Source: a virus | IMG/VR virus record: IMGVR_UViG_3300028706_000031 | Coordinates: 1-26,572 of that record | DNA length: 26,572 bases | Strand: one strand, 5' to 3' | Shown here: in pieces, positions 8,001 through 15,780 of the stretch | Position numbering within the stretch: position 1 is the first letter of the stretch | Layout of the letters: every line of letters starts with the position of its first letter | Program-made: the position numbers and the translations under genes | The notes under the pieces: model-generated | Database searches by the model: none | Seen by the model: only the letters and a program-made list of their open reading frames with translations | Told to the model about the DNA's origin: nothing

Positions 8001-9862
8001 CAACTAGTTCGCTAATAACGTTAACATTAAACGTTGACACATCAAACATATCAGCTTCTGGCTATAGTCCTGTAGCTAATGGATTTACATTAGGAGGAAA
8101 TCAAACCGGTGATACGTTAACCCAAAACTCTGGTACTGTGTTTTTGTTTAATACAACTATATCTTTAAATGCTGGATTTGAATGGGTAGGTAGTCCTACT
8201 AGTGTTAATAATGCTGGAGGAACATATACCACTAGCCAAACTGTAGACACTACTTTTACTACAGCAACAATTCAATTAATAGTTTATAATTATTATGTAG
8301 TTACAGGATGTGCTGGAGAGTCAGTAGCAGGAGATACAAAATATGTAAGAACGAGAGATACGTTCACAGTAGGGACAAGCGCAACAGGTAGTTATGTTAC
8401 AATAGATAATCAATGTTGGTATACTTCATCCACAGCATTTGAAACAGATTGGGCAACTAACAATGGTATAACTATAGGAAATAAAGAAGGAACTGGATGT
8501 GCAACTTGTACAAACGTAACAACAACCGATCCTTGTCTAAATACTAAATCTTTATTTTATCTTAGATATTCTACTCAAAACGATGTTTGTGAAAATGAGC
8601 AATCAAAAGGGTATTATTATGTAGATGGTGCAAGTGTATCTCAATCATTAACTAATTTTTGTAATAGGACAAACATATATACTTATAATGATTGTACTGT
8701 TAATGCTCCAGCAGGTTATTACTCTTTAGATAGTGACAACACTGAAAGAAGATATTGGAACGGATCCAGTTTTAGCACTTGTGTAACATGTATTGATGCT
8801 AATGGATTATTCTATTTAGGTCAAGGTTGGAATCCAGCAAATCAATATTGTGATTGGTCTGGAAGAGTATTTGGGTATTATTATTTTGACAACAATGCTA
8901 CATTAATTACAGCAACTAGTAACGATCACATGTATACTTCAGCAACTAATGTAGGAACACCAAATAGAGCTCTCGAAGGATTTTATACAGATGGAACAAA
9001 TTATAGATATTACGAACCACCATCATTACAGGTTTGGGATCCATACGGGACATGTCCTCCAACTCCAACAACAAGTCCATGTAATACCATACCAACTAAA
9101 CCAACTTTAACTAATTGGATGCAGTATGTAGATTGTGCTACGGGATTAGAACAAACATTAGTTGTTGGTCATAATGCTTCGACTGGTTTTCCTGCAGTTA
9201 TACAAGTTAATACAAGTGGAGAATGTTTTAAAAATCCTACAGTAGTATCAGGAGCTCAGTCGGATGGATGGATAAATGGTCAAACTTGTGTTAGTAATAC
9301 ACCAGTAGATGATTATAATCATTACAACGATTGTACGTCTTGTACAGGTACTACGACAACATTACCACCTGCGACAACTACTGTTAGACCTGATAATGTG
9401 TTTGTAATGGAGAGACAGTCTGATGGGTTTAGCACATACGTTCAGTTAGATCAAACTCACCAAGTTGGAGACACCAATTTAACCATTTCAACAGGAGCAG
9501 GAGATTGTTACGATATACAAGGAGTTGCATCAGTGCCAACACCAACTAACTATGGTACTATAACAGGAACTTGTACAACAACAACAACTACTACTACCAC
9601 AACTACTATAGCTTGTGGATCTCAACTATTATATAAATCTTCAGTAGACGCTTTAACAGCATGTTGTAATACCACTGTAGCAAAATTAGTTTATATGGAT
9701 TCAAATAGTATAACTACAGCCACAGCAATATACACAAGTGATACTTGTGGAACATTATTAGGAACAACAACTTTCTTTACAGATGACTTTAGTAATTATT
9801 ACCAATGGAATGCAACAACAAACTCATTAACAGGACCTACAACTTGTCCATCATGCCCATAA
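5054..9862 (+). CDS. Giant modular tail-tip / receptor-binding protein
   Basis: This 1602-residue protein has three visible parts. Residues 1 to about 690 form a long, aromatic-rich region likely to anchor in the tail tip. Residues about 714-1078 contain two copies of a paired module: an Ig-like domain (Trp core in 'PSYLWSGG' and 'AYQWSRSTDGG') followed by a domain with the shared motif GNQTGDT. Residues about 1079-1602 are Cys/Tyr-rich repeats with 'GYYY' motifs. Thr-rich linkers separate modules near 7141, 8517, 9062, 9346 and 9574; the last is a run of Thr codons (ACA/ACT/ACC). No catalytic motif was seen. Domain make-up and the place between the 311-residue protein and the tape measure gene fit a tail-tip adhesin contacting the cell surface. 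Confidence 0.75.
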   Translation: MKNILQLYIEGNRIDLFDDESVNIIQSIQNVKDISKIFVAFSRTFNVPASKVNNKVFKHYYNYSIVDGFDARLKKDSLLELNSRPFKTGKIKLNGVDLKEGVPNNYRITFFGDTIDLNDLLGDDNLSSLELSDFDTTYNASTVKDRLKGVGTSITYSHPDRTTDVVYPAGIIAPLISHTTRLYYQDADSTDYPDSNGGNLYPKSTSHQGVYYGELKYAIKIDAIIKAIEDKYGLTFSTDFFNTTNTPYYNLYLWMNRKKGEVFEDTQVEKRISNFLIDYNQELPIVTSYGDRITVANATSQVQFSVTIQANAAFTGTIYIKENGITRDDLSINVTNSTQGTITGYMSNGTYEVWVKSAESSITFNTNSQWDLDALQYPDGSATYQMQSGGYVFNNTRTFIISEQMPEMKVIDFLTGIFNAFNLTAYTDNNTIIVKTLNDYYEDSTTVWDITSYLDTSESSVNKALPYKEIEFKYSGLDTKLAKQHEQISNISWGTEEYSGDDYYDSSSETYTIEIPFEHMKYERLTGSDIQVGWFVDDNNEPYFGNPLLFYAYKQTTSTTIRFLETENVGTYDDITDYYIPSNSVDIDPTETEVNINFKNELNEYTNTNEFENTLFKVYYQDYITKVFKENRRLTIVYAYLPIKILQEFILADIIAIFDRNYNINQIETDFTTGRSRIELLNEITSSIGGSTPVEPTTTDPNECLECSADSTLCTVDKLTPTADKTCDIGRSVTIAGLTTAEQNTDIDLEATPNNFIGTPSYLWSGGDAAGKTTSSITVNESSTGNVTYTCDVTDDSDSAVFSDSHIVLWTPKFYTITLSITNQIQGPPAGYNITGNQTGDTQVLIEGSTYSFNTNVSANAGYTFSTLPVISNATGTVATSNQTVYTILTGSIQLSQSYITIYGPTQQTINSDAHLTTVATGITPTAYQWSRSTDGGSTYTNVSGETNSQFDANESSAGTYWYKITASDSTDTVEDVHEVIFTTSSLITLTLNVDTSNISASGYSPVANGFTLGGNQTGDTLTQNSGTVFLFNTTISLNAGFEWVGSPTSVNNAGGTYTTSQTVDTTFTTATIQLIVYNYYVVTGCAGESVAGDTKYVRTRDTFTVGTSATGSYVTIDNQCWYTSSTAFETDWATNNGITIGNKEGTGCATCTNVTTTDPCLNTKSLFYLRYSTQNDVCENEQSKGYYYVDGASVSQSLTNFCNRTNIYTYNDCTVNAPAGYYSLDSDNTERRYWNGSSFSTCVTCIDANGLFYLGQGWNPANQYCDWSGRVFGYYYFDNNATLITATSNDHMYTSATNVGTPNRALEGFYTDGTNYRYYEPPSLQVWDPYGTCPPTPTTSPCNTIPTKPTLTNWMQYVDCATGLEQTLVVGHNASTGFPAVIQVNTSGECFKNPTVVSGAQSDGWINGQTCVSNTPVDDYNHYNDCTSCTGTTTTLPPATTTVRPDNVFVMERQSDGFSTYVQLDQTHQVGDTNLTISTGAGDCYDIQGVASVPTPTNYGTITGTCTTTTTTTTTTTIACGSQLLYKSSVDALTACCNTTVAKLVYMDSNSITTATAIYTSDTCGTLLGTTTFFTDDFSNYYQWNATTNSLTGPTTCPSCP

Positions 9863-9863
9863 T

Positions 9864-10745
9864 ATGAAATATATATCAGCTCAACCAGAATCAAAATACT
9901 ATGAATGGCAAGTAGATACCATGATAAATTCATATATTAAAAATGGAGTAAGTGAGTTAGATATAATAATATTGTTAGGTGATAATGGAGAATATAAATT
10001 TGATAAATTAAGATCTAAATATAAGGAAGTTAGCTTTATAAGTTACCCACATAAAACAGAATCTTATGCACCTGCTATTAAACCTTATTTAATGAGTAGA
10101 TATTTTAGTAGTTGTGCGTGTACGCATGGAGAACAATATTATTATGCAGATGCAGATACAATTTTATTAAATCCTTTACCTAAATTCCCTAAAGACACAG
10201 TTTTTATGTCAAACACTAGAGGTTATATTGGTGTTAAATATATAGAATCTAAAGGTAAAGACATTTTAGATATTATGTGTAATGCAGCAAAGATAGATAA
10301 AAATATAGTAAAAGATAGAGATTTAGAAGCTGGAGGAGCTCAATTCATATTTTCAGGAACAGATGGCAAATTCTGGAGAGATGTATACGTTAACTCTAAT
10401 GCATTATTTAGAGAGATGAGAAAGTATAATAACGAACACAAAGACAATTACACTGACAGTTATCCTATTCAAGCTTGGACTGCAGAGATGTGGGCAACTT
10501 TATGGCAATTTTGGAAAAAGGCATATAAAACAGAAATAACTCATCTTTTAGATTTTGTTTGGTCTACAGATCCAATCTCATCATTAGAGGGTAAAAATAT
10601 TCTACACAATGCAGGAGTTACTACACAAGAAGGAATGTTTAGAAAATCTCAGTGGATGAGAGAATATCCACCAAAAGATCTCAATGTAACAAAAACCCAT
10701 TGTAATTATTATTATTATAAGCAAGTATTAGAAGCAACATGTTAG
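9864..10745 (+). CDS. Glycosyltransferase-like protein (GT-A type, DAD motif)
   Basis: The 293 residues show an N-terminal alpha/beta half with strands 'DIIILLGD' and 'EVSFISYP', then 'YYYADADTILLNPL' with the DAD at 96-98. This corresponds to the DxD motif that binds the metal and sugar nucleotide in GT-A enzymes. Later signatures are 'GGAQFIFSG' (157-165), 'WTAEMWATLWQFW' and 'ILHNAGVT' (246-253), which resemble the acceptor-side and histidine elements of some glycosyltransferases. Length fits a single-domain enzyme without signal peptide, so it should act in the cytoplasm. It lies one base after the giant adhesin and before the tape measure gene, so a virion protein is a likely substrate. 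The substrate is inferred. Confidence 0.65.
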   Translation: MKYISAQPESKYYEWQVDTMINSYIKNGVSELDIIILLGDNGEYKFDKLRSKYKEVSFISYPHKTESYAPAIKPYLMSRYFSSCACTHGEQYYYADADTILLNPLPKFPKDTVFMSNTRGYIGVKYIESKGKDILDIMCNAAKIDKNIVKDRDLEAGGAQFIFSGTDGKFWRDVYVNSNALFREMRKYNNEHKDNYTDSYPIQAWTAEMWATLWQFWKKAYKTEITHLLDFVWSTDPISSLEGKNILHNAGVTTQEGMFRKSQWMREYPPKDLNVTKTHCNYYYYKQVLEATC

Positions 10746-10879
10746 GAAAAACTTTAGAATTATTAAGATTAGCAAAAGAAGAAGGAGTAAGAGGTGAGTA
10801 TATAGATATAGCTCTCGGTAAAAACAAAATGCCTACTAGTTTAAAAGAAGTAATGATGAAATTTAAAAACAAAGAATAA
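10739..10879 (+). CDS. 46-residue protein between GT and tape measure, unknown
   Basis: A short ORF from ATG 10739 (overlapping the stop of the glycosyltransferase gene) to TAA 10877-10879, which overlaps the tape measure ATG (TAATG). The product begins 'MLGKTLELLRLAKEEG' and is basic and helical. Both junctions are overlaps, which strongly suggests that it is translated, since it exactly fills the space between its neighbours. No family is recognised. A small tail-assembly factor would fit the location. Confidence 0.6.
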   Translation: MLGKTLELLRLAKEEGVRGEYIDIALGKNKMPTSLKEVMMKFKNKE

Positions 10880-12630
10880 TGGCTCAAGAAATAGATATTG
10901 ATATTAACGTAAAAACCAAAGGAGCTCAAAAGAATATTCAGAAGTTTGGTGTAGGTCTTGAAGGTATACAATCAGGAGCTAAAGCCGCAGGAAAGGCTAT
11001 GTTCTCATTAAACAAAATATTTAAAGCTAATGTTGCTATAAAAGCATTCAATGCTGTGTTGGATATTCTTAAAGATACATTTATGTCTAATCAGAAAGTT
11101 GTAGACACATTTGCTACAGCTACTACAAGTTTACAAATAGTATTTAACGACTTATTTAAGTTTGTAGAAAATAATGTAGGTGTTATAACTGGTTTCTTTA
11201 AAGGAATATTTGAAGATCCAGTTGGTGCTATCGTAGATTTTGGAAATGCAATAAAAGATAACGTAATAGAAAGATTTAATAGTTGGATTGAAACTTTAGG
11301 TTTAGTAGGAAGTGCTATAGCTAAAGTATTTAAAGGAGATTTTGCAGGAGCATTAGAGGATGCAAAAAGCGCAGGTAAAGAACTTGTAGATGTATATACT
11401 GGAGTAGACGGATCTTTTGATAAAATAGCAGAAGCGTTACCAGAATTAATTAAGAAAACAAAAGAATATGCTGGAGAAGTTATTAATGAGGCTAAAAGTG
11501 TTACTAAATTAAATAAGCAAAGAGATAAAAGCATTGTACAAAACAATATTATTAAAGAGCAAAAAGATAGAGAAGCAGAATCATTAAGACAAATAAGAGA
11601 TGAGGAAAGAAATACTATAAAAGAAAGAATACAAGCTAATAACGATCTTGCTTTAGTTTTAGAAGAGCAAGCGAAATTAATGTTAGCAAATAACCAATTA
11701 GTAATTGAAGCTGCCCAAGCACAAGTTGATTTAAATGCTAATCAAGAAAACGAAATAGCTTTACTAGAAGCAAAAGCAGAAAAAGCAGCAATATTAGCAC
11801 AAATAGAAGGATTTAGATCTGAACAAAAAGCAAATGATTTTGCTTTAGATAAAGAAAGATTAGAGTTAGAACAAACAACCGCACAAGGTGCAATTGAAAC
11901 TCAAAACATAATAAAGAAAGGACAAGCAGAGTTAATAGATAACGAAGTATTAAGGTTACAAAAGCAAAAACAAATTGCTGTAGAAGAAGAAAAAATAACA
12001 AAAGATTTACTTGAAAGTAAAAAAGCAAGTTATAAAGAAGGAACACAAGCCTTTATTGATGCAACTAATGAATTAAATAATTTTAATGCAGAAAGTGCTA
12101 ATACACAAAAGAAACTAGATAAAGATATAGCAGATGCAAAGGTTTCAGCTATTACAGGAGCGTTAGGATCATTAGCTAGTTTAGTTGGTGAGAATAGTAG
12201 ATTTGGAAAAGCAATAGCTATAACACAAGCAATAATAGACACTTATGCTGGTGCTACTAAAGCTTTTGGTCAAGGTGGAGTATTTGGATTCGTTGGAGCA
12301 GCATCAGTCCTTGCTGCAGGTTTTGCTAATATTAAAAAAATAACATCTACTAAAGAACCACCGTTACCAAGTTTTGCTAATGGAAGTTCAGGAGGTTCAA
12401 TATCTACTCCAGCAGCAGTTACATCTAGCCCACCAAGTATAAATGTTGTAGGTGCATCAGCAGAAAGTCAATTAGCACAAACAATCGCAGGATCACAAAC
12501 AAGACCAGTAAAAGCATACGTTGTAAGTACTGAGGTAAGTACTCAACAAGCATTAGACAGACAAACAGCAAACCAAGCAACATTAGGAAGAGCAAAAAGA
12601 GCTAGAGCAAATGTTCAAGGTGGTTTATAG
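10879..12630 (+). CDS. Tape measure protein
   Basis: The 583-residue protein sets tail length and is threaded through the tail tube. It starts with 'IDINVKTKGAQKNIQKFG', typical of tape measure N-termini. Hydrophobic/amphipathic segments lie at about residues 40-60 and 95-160, a long charged coiled coil at about 200-425, and a glycine/alanine-rich hydrophobic stretch at about 445-485 ('TYAGATKAFGQGGVFGFVGA'). The C-terminal tail is Ser/Pro-rich, then basic. At roughly 0.15 nm per residue it would predict a tail of about 87 nm, a rule-of-thumb estimate. It lies far from the tail-tube candidate at 15185, separated by head genes, which is unusual. Confidence 0.85.
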   Translation: MAQEIDIDINVKTKGAQKNIQKFGVGLEGIQSGAKAAGKAMFSLNKIFKANVAIKAFNAVLDILKDTFMSNQKVVDTFATATTSLQIVFNDLFKFVENNVGVITGFFKGIFEDPVGAIVDFGNAIKDNVIERFNSWIETLGLVGSAIAKVFKGDFAGALEDAKSAGKELVDVYTGVDGSFDKIAEALPELIKKTKEYAGEVINEAKSVTKLNKQRDKSIVQNNIIKEQKDREAESLRQIRDEERNTIKERIQANNDLALVLEEQAKLMLANNQLVIEAAQAQVDLNANQENEIALLEAKAEKAAILAQIEGFRSEQKANDFALDKERLELEQTTAQGAIETQNIIKKGQAELIDNEVLRLQKQKQIAVEEEKITKDLLESKKASYKEGTQAFIDATNELNNFNAESANTQKKLDKDIADAKVSAITGALGSLASLVGENSRFGKAIAITQAIIDTYAGATKAFGQGGVFGFVGAASVLAAGFANIKKITSTKEPPLPSFANGSSGGSISTPAAVTSSPPSINVVGASAESQLAQTIAGSQTRPVKAYVVSTEVSTQQALDRQTANQATLGRAKRARANVQGGL

Positions 12631-12668
12631 AAATTAAAACAAAAAATCAAAAAAAATATTAATATATT

Positions 12669-13307
12669 ATGGATATTATAGAACTTTTTATCGACGAAAA
12701 TGACGAAGTATCAGGTATTGATGCAATTAGTATAGTAGAGAATCCTGCTATTGAAGAAGATTTTGTTTATTTAAAAAATCAAGAATTTAAATTAGCAGAA
12801 AAAGATTCAGAAAAAAAAATATTGTTAGGCCCAGCCTTAATTCCAAATAAACCAATATATAGAAAGAGTGGTGATAAAGAATATTATATATATTTTTCTA
12901 GAAACACTGTAAGAAAAGCAAGTGAACTATTTTTAAAGAGATTTAAGCAGAATAGATCTACACTTGAACATGAATTGCCATTAGAAGGATTAACGGTTGT
13001 TGAATCATGGATAGTAGAAGGAGAGAAAGATAAAACTAGAATATACGACATGGATGTTCCTATAGGTACTTGGATGGTTTCTATGAAAGTTGATAATGAT
13101 GATGTTTGGGAAGATTTTATCAAATCAGGTAAAGTTAAAGGATTTTCAATAGAAGGTTATTTTGCTGATAAATTAGAAAGACCTAATGAGACTAATAAAC
13201 TTTCAGTTTGTGATTGTGAAAATAAATTAGACTCATGTGATTGTGAAAGGCAAGCAGAAAATAAATTAAGTAAATTAAAAGATATTTTAAAGCAACAGTA
13301 TGACTAG
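12669..13307 (+). CDS. XkdF-like prohead protease
   Basis: The 212 residues begin with 'MDIIELFIDENDEVSGIDAISIVENPA'-type sequence followed by the core of the XkdF-like family. Likely functional residues are H101 ('TLEHELPL'), E112-W114 ('VVESW'), 'PIGTWMVSMKV' (131-141) and S160 ('KGFSIEGYF'), which fit a His/Ser protease that processes scaffold and capsid proteins during head maturation. The C-terminus has Cys pairs ('CDCENKLDSCDCE') and a basic helix. Position directly upstream of the scaffold and capsid genes supports the assignment. It is preceded by a short A-rich leader, and the next ORF starts inside its end. Catalytic residues are assigned by eye. Confidence 0.75.
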   Translation: MDIIELFIDENDEVSGIDAISIVENPAIEEDFVYLKNQEFKLAEKDSEKKILLGPALIPNKPIYRKSGDKEYYIYFSRNTVRKASELFLKRFKQNRSTLEHELPLEGLTVVESWIVEGEKDKTRIYDMDVPIGTWMVSMKVDNDDVWEDFIKSGKVKGFSIEGYFADKLERPNETNKLSVCDCENKLDSCDCERQAENKLSKLKDILKQQYD

Positions 13308-13446
13308 AAGAAGATATAATGTCCCTCATAAAGACCAAAGAGCTTGTTTGTGTAGAGATAGCGATACATATTCTATAGAGTGTTGTGACGATCAAGACTA
13401 TATGAGACAGGGTATTGGAAACATTACCGGAACAGATAGTGAATAG
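13300..13446 (+). CDS. Cys-rich 48-residue conserved-looking protein
   Basis: A small ORF from ATG 13300, overlapping the end of the protease gene by 8 bases, to TAG 13444-13446. The product has a basic N-terminus, then 'ACLC', 'ECCDD' and 'QGIGNI'. The CxC ... CC pattern with a C-terminal QGIG matches short proteins I remember at this position in Bacteroidota phages, which makes it likely real in spite of its size. The cysteines could bind a metal or form disulfides. Its place between protease and scaffold genes suggests a head-morphogenesis role, but there is no direct evidence. Confidence 0.65.
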   Translation: MTRRRYNVPHKDQRACLCRDSDTYSIECCDDQDYMRQGIGNITGTDSE

Positions 13447-13505
13447 TAGTAAAAAAACTATATTTTAAAAATATAACAAACGGAAATTAATTTAATTATA
13501 ATAGT

Positions 13506-14156
13506 ATGAAAGCGACAGAAATGTTAAATAAAGTGAAGAATCTTTTAGGTGTTGAAGCTAGTGAAGAAATCAAGGAACAAGAAACTCAGTTAGAGTCTCA
13601 AGAAATCCAAGAAGAAACATTAGCAGAAGATACTACAAAAGAAACATCTTCAAAGAAAGTTGAGCTAGAAACAGCTGAACTGGAAAATGGTACAATTGTC
13701 GAAGCAGACTCTTTTGAATCAGGTAACGAAGTGTTTATTGTTACTGATGATGAGAGAGTAGCTCTACCAGTTGGAGAATACATTCTCGTTAACGGTGATA
13801 CTTTAATTGTTAAGGAAGAAGGTATAATTGAGAGTGTAGGTACTACAGAAGAATCTCCTGAAGAGGAAGTTCAAGCTGAGGAAGAAAAAGAAGTATCAAA
13901 CTATGCTACCAAAGAAGAACTTGCAGAAGTAAAAAAAGCTGTAGACGAAATCGTTTCAATGATCGAGGAACTAAGCTATGGTAAAAAAGAAGAAATGACT
14001 TCTGAAGAAATAGATCAAAAAGAAAATTTATCTGAAGTTGAAAAAGTTAAACACAATCCAGAAAGTGAAGAAAAAACTCAATTAAAAATTCCTTCATCAA
14101 ACGGAACTATGAATACTTTAGATAGAGTAATGCAAACAATATCAAATTTTAACTAA
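13506..14156 (+). CDS. Capsid scaffold protein
   Basis: The 216 residues are strongly acidic, with Glu-rich helices at about 15-50 and 120-190. A beta-rich insert lies at about residues 54-112 ('LENGTIVEADSFESGNEVFI' through 'LPVGEYILVNGDTLIVKEEG'). The C-terminal part is helical, ends 'LDRVMQTISNFN', and probably contacts the capsid protein. An acidic coiled-coil protein directly between the protease and the major capsid gene is the standard position of a scaffold, around which the prohead forms before proteolytic removal. The insert resembles that of other Bacteroidota phage scaffolds I know. No own terminator separates it from the capsid gene. Confidence 0.7.
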   Translation: MKATEMLNKVKNLLGVEASEEIKEQETQLESQEIQEETLAEDTTKETSSKKVELETAELENGTIVEADSFESGNEVFIVTDDERVALPVGEYILVNGDTLIVKEEGIIESVGTTEESPEEEVQAEEEKEVSNYATKEELAEVKKAVDEIVSMIEELSYGKKEEMTSEEIDQKENLSEVEKVKHNPESEEKTQLKIPSSNGTMNTLDRVMQTISNFN

Positions 14157-14168
14157 AAATAAACAAAA

Positions 14169-15113
14169 ATGGCAGATAGTACAACATCGATAACTTCTAC
14201 TTATGCAGGAGAATTTGCAGGCAAATATGTCTCTGCAGCTCTTTTAAGTGGAAATACATTAGCTAATAACTTAATAACAATTAAGCCAAATGTAAAATAT
14301 AAAGAAGTAATGAAAAAAGTTGCTTCTACAAGTATTGTTAAAAACGGAGCATGTGACTTTACAGGACAAGCAGACGTATTAACTTTAACTGAAAGAATAT
14401 TAACACCAGAAGAATTCCAAGTGAACTTAGAGCTTTGTAAAAAAGACTACGTATCAGACTGGGAAGCAATTCAAATGGGATATTCAACAATTAATGAAAA
14501 TATGCCTCCTGCATTCTCTGATTTCTTATTAGGACATGTATCGGCTAAAGTTGCTCAAAAAATTGAAAATAATATTTGGACAGGAACTGATGCAACAGAC
14601 GGAGAGTTTGCTGGATTCATTACTACTTTAGGTGCTGACGCAGACGTTAATGACGTTACAGGTACAGCATCAACTGCAGCAAACATTATAACGGAGCTTG
14701 GTAAGATAGCTGATGCTATCCCAACTGCAGCATATAGTTCTGAAGATATGACTATTTATCTACCAGCTAATATGTACAGAAACTACGTTAGAGCACTAGG
14801 AGGCTTTGGAGCATCTGGTTTAGGAGCTGCAGGGACAAATAATCAAGGTACTCAATGGTACTCAAAAGGAGCAGGTCTTCAATTTGATGGTATTCCAGTT
14901 GTATTAGCACAAGGTTTATCAAGCAATGACGCCGTAGCAGCTGAAAAATCAAACCTATTCTTTGGAACTGGTTTAATGTCAGACTACAACGAGGTAAAAG
15001 TATTAGACATGGCTGATCTAGATGGTTCTCAAAATGTAAGAATCGTAATGAGATTTACTGCTGGTATTCAGCACGCTATCGGATCTGACATTGTATTATA
15101 CGCAACAGCGTAA
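14169..15113 (+). CDS. Major capsid protein (HK97-fold candidate)
   Basis: The 314 residues start 'MADSTTSITSTYAGEFAGKY'. They show the architecture of HK97-type capsid proteins: an N-terminal arm, an extended strand region with 'KYKEVMKKVASTSIVKNGAC', a long spine-like helix region with 'AKVAQKIENNIWTG' (127-140), an A-domain with 'YLPANMYRNYVRALGG', then 'GIPVVLAQGL'. It ends with a 'MRFTAGIQHAIGSDIVLY' strand. Preceded by protease and scaffold and followed by its own strong terminator, it has the typical context of the most abundant virion protein. The fold is inferred, since sequence alone does not show it directly. Confidence 0.85.
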   Translation: MADSTTSITSTYAGEFAGKYVSAALLSGNTLANNLITIKPNVKYKEVMKKVASTSIVKNGACDFTGQADVLTLTERILTPEEFQVNLELCKKDYVSDWEAIQMGYSTINENMPPAFSDFLLGHVSAKVAQKIENNIWTGTDATDGEFAGFITTLGADADVNDVTGTASTAANIITELGKIADAIPTAAYSSEDMTIYLPANMYRNYVRALGGFGASGLGAAGTNNQGTQWYSKGAGLQFDGIPVVLAQGLSSNDAVAAEKSNLFFGTGLMSDYNEVKVLDMADLDGSQNVRIVMRFTAGIQHAIGSDIVLYATA

Positions 15114-15138
15114 TTAAAGATTGTATAACATAAGAAAG

Positions 15139-15170
15139 GGTAGGTAGCTAAACTGCCTACCTTTTTTTTT
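15139..15170 (+). terminator. Rho-independent terminator after the capsid gene
   Basis: GGTAGGTAG (15139-15147) pairs with CTGCCTACC (15153-15161), with one T-G wobble and a five-base loop, followed by nine Ts (15162-15170). This is one of the strongest stem-loops in the window. It probably ends part of the transcripts after MCP. Confidence 0.85.
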
Positions 15171-15184
15171 AAAATAAAAATAAT

Positions 15185-15733
15185 ATGGCTTGTGATTTAA
15201 CACTAGGAAGAAAAGAACCTTGTAAAGACGTAGTTGGAGGTATAAAAAAAGTATATTTTACTGATTTTGGTGATTTTGGAACTGTAACAGATTCAAATGA
15301 AGAAATTACTGATATGAGTGGAACTTTTACTGCCTTTGAATATGATTTAAAAGGGAATTCATCTTTCGAAACAACAGTAAATAGCTCAAGAGAAAATGGA
15401 ACAACATTTTTTGAGCAAACACTAAACATAACATTAAAAAAATTATCTAAAGAGGATAACAAAGAATTAAAGCTGTTAGCTTATGGGAGACCACATATAG
15501 CAGTAGAAGATTATAATAGTAATGTTATGGTGATGGGATTAGAAAATGGAGCAGACGTAAGTGGAGGAACAATAGTAACAGGAGCAGCAATGGGAGACCT
15601 TTCAGGGTACACATTAACGTTCACTGCACAGGAAACTTCACCAGCTAAATTTTTAAATAGTCCTACAGCAGCAGATCCATACGCAGGTATGGCGTCAGCT
15701 ACAGTAACAGTAACTGAAGGAACTAACTCTTAA
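15185..15733 (+). CDS. Major tail tube protein candidate
   Basis: The 182-residue, beta-rich protein begins 'MACDLTLGRKEPCKDVVGGI' with Cys at 3 and 13, followed by 'VYFTDFGDF', a central strand region ('FFEQTLNITLKKLSKED') and a C-terminal 'GYTLTFTAQETSPAKFLNS'. It fits a family I associate with Bacteroidota phage tail-tube proteins. It lies between two strong terminators and directly follows MCP, which is what an abundant virion protein would have. It is separated by head genes from the tape measure gene. Other possible roles are a head decoration protein or a minor structural protein. Confidence 0.55.
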   Translation: MACDLTLGRKEPCKDVVGGIKKVYFTDFGDFGTVTDSNEEITDMSGTFTAFEYDLKGNSSFETTVNSSRENGTTFFEQTLNITLKKLSKEDNKELKLLAYGRPHIAVEDYNSNVMVMGLENGADVSGGTIVTGAAMGDLSGYTLTFTAQETSPAKFLNSPTAADPYAGMASATVTVTEGTNS

Positions 15734-15755
15734 TAATTCCTTAATTTTAATAAAG

Positions 15756-15780
15756 AAGGCACTAATTGGTGCCTTTTTTT
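15756..15780 (+). terminator. Rho-independent terminator
   Basis: AAGGCAC (15756-15762) pairs with GTGCCTT (15769-15775), with a six-base loop and a T run to 15780. It closes the tail-tube candidate gene as a separate unit. Confidence 0.8.

Noticed and set aside
9574-9612. Triplet repeat that might be a microsatellite or regulatory element
   Set aside because: It encodes an in-frame Thr linker in the adhesin, and the mixed ACA/ACT/ACC codons argue for selection on protein.
11091-11546. Long open frame on the minus strand inside the tape measure gene
   Set aside because: Hydrophobic, Ser/Leu-rich product typical of the antisense of a helical A-rich gene; no start context or neighbours on that strand, and the + strand gene is well supported.
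13450-13480. AT-rich near-palindrome TATATTTT/AAAATATA before the scaffold gene as a terminator
   Set aside because: No GC in the stem and no T tail after it; more likely ordinary AT-rich leader sequence.
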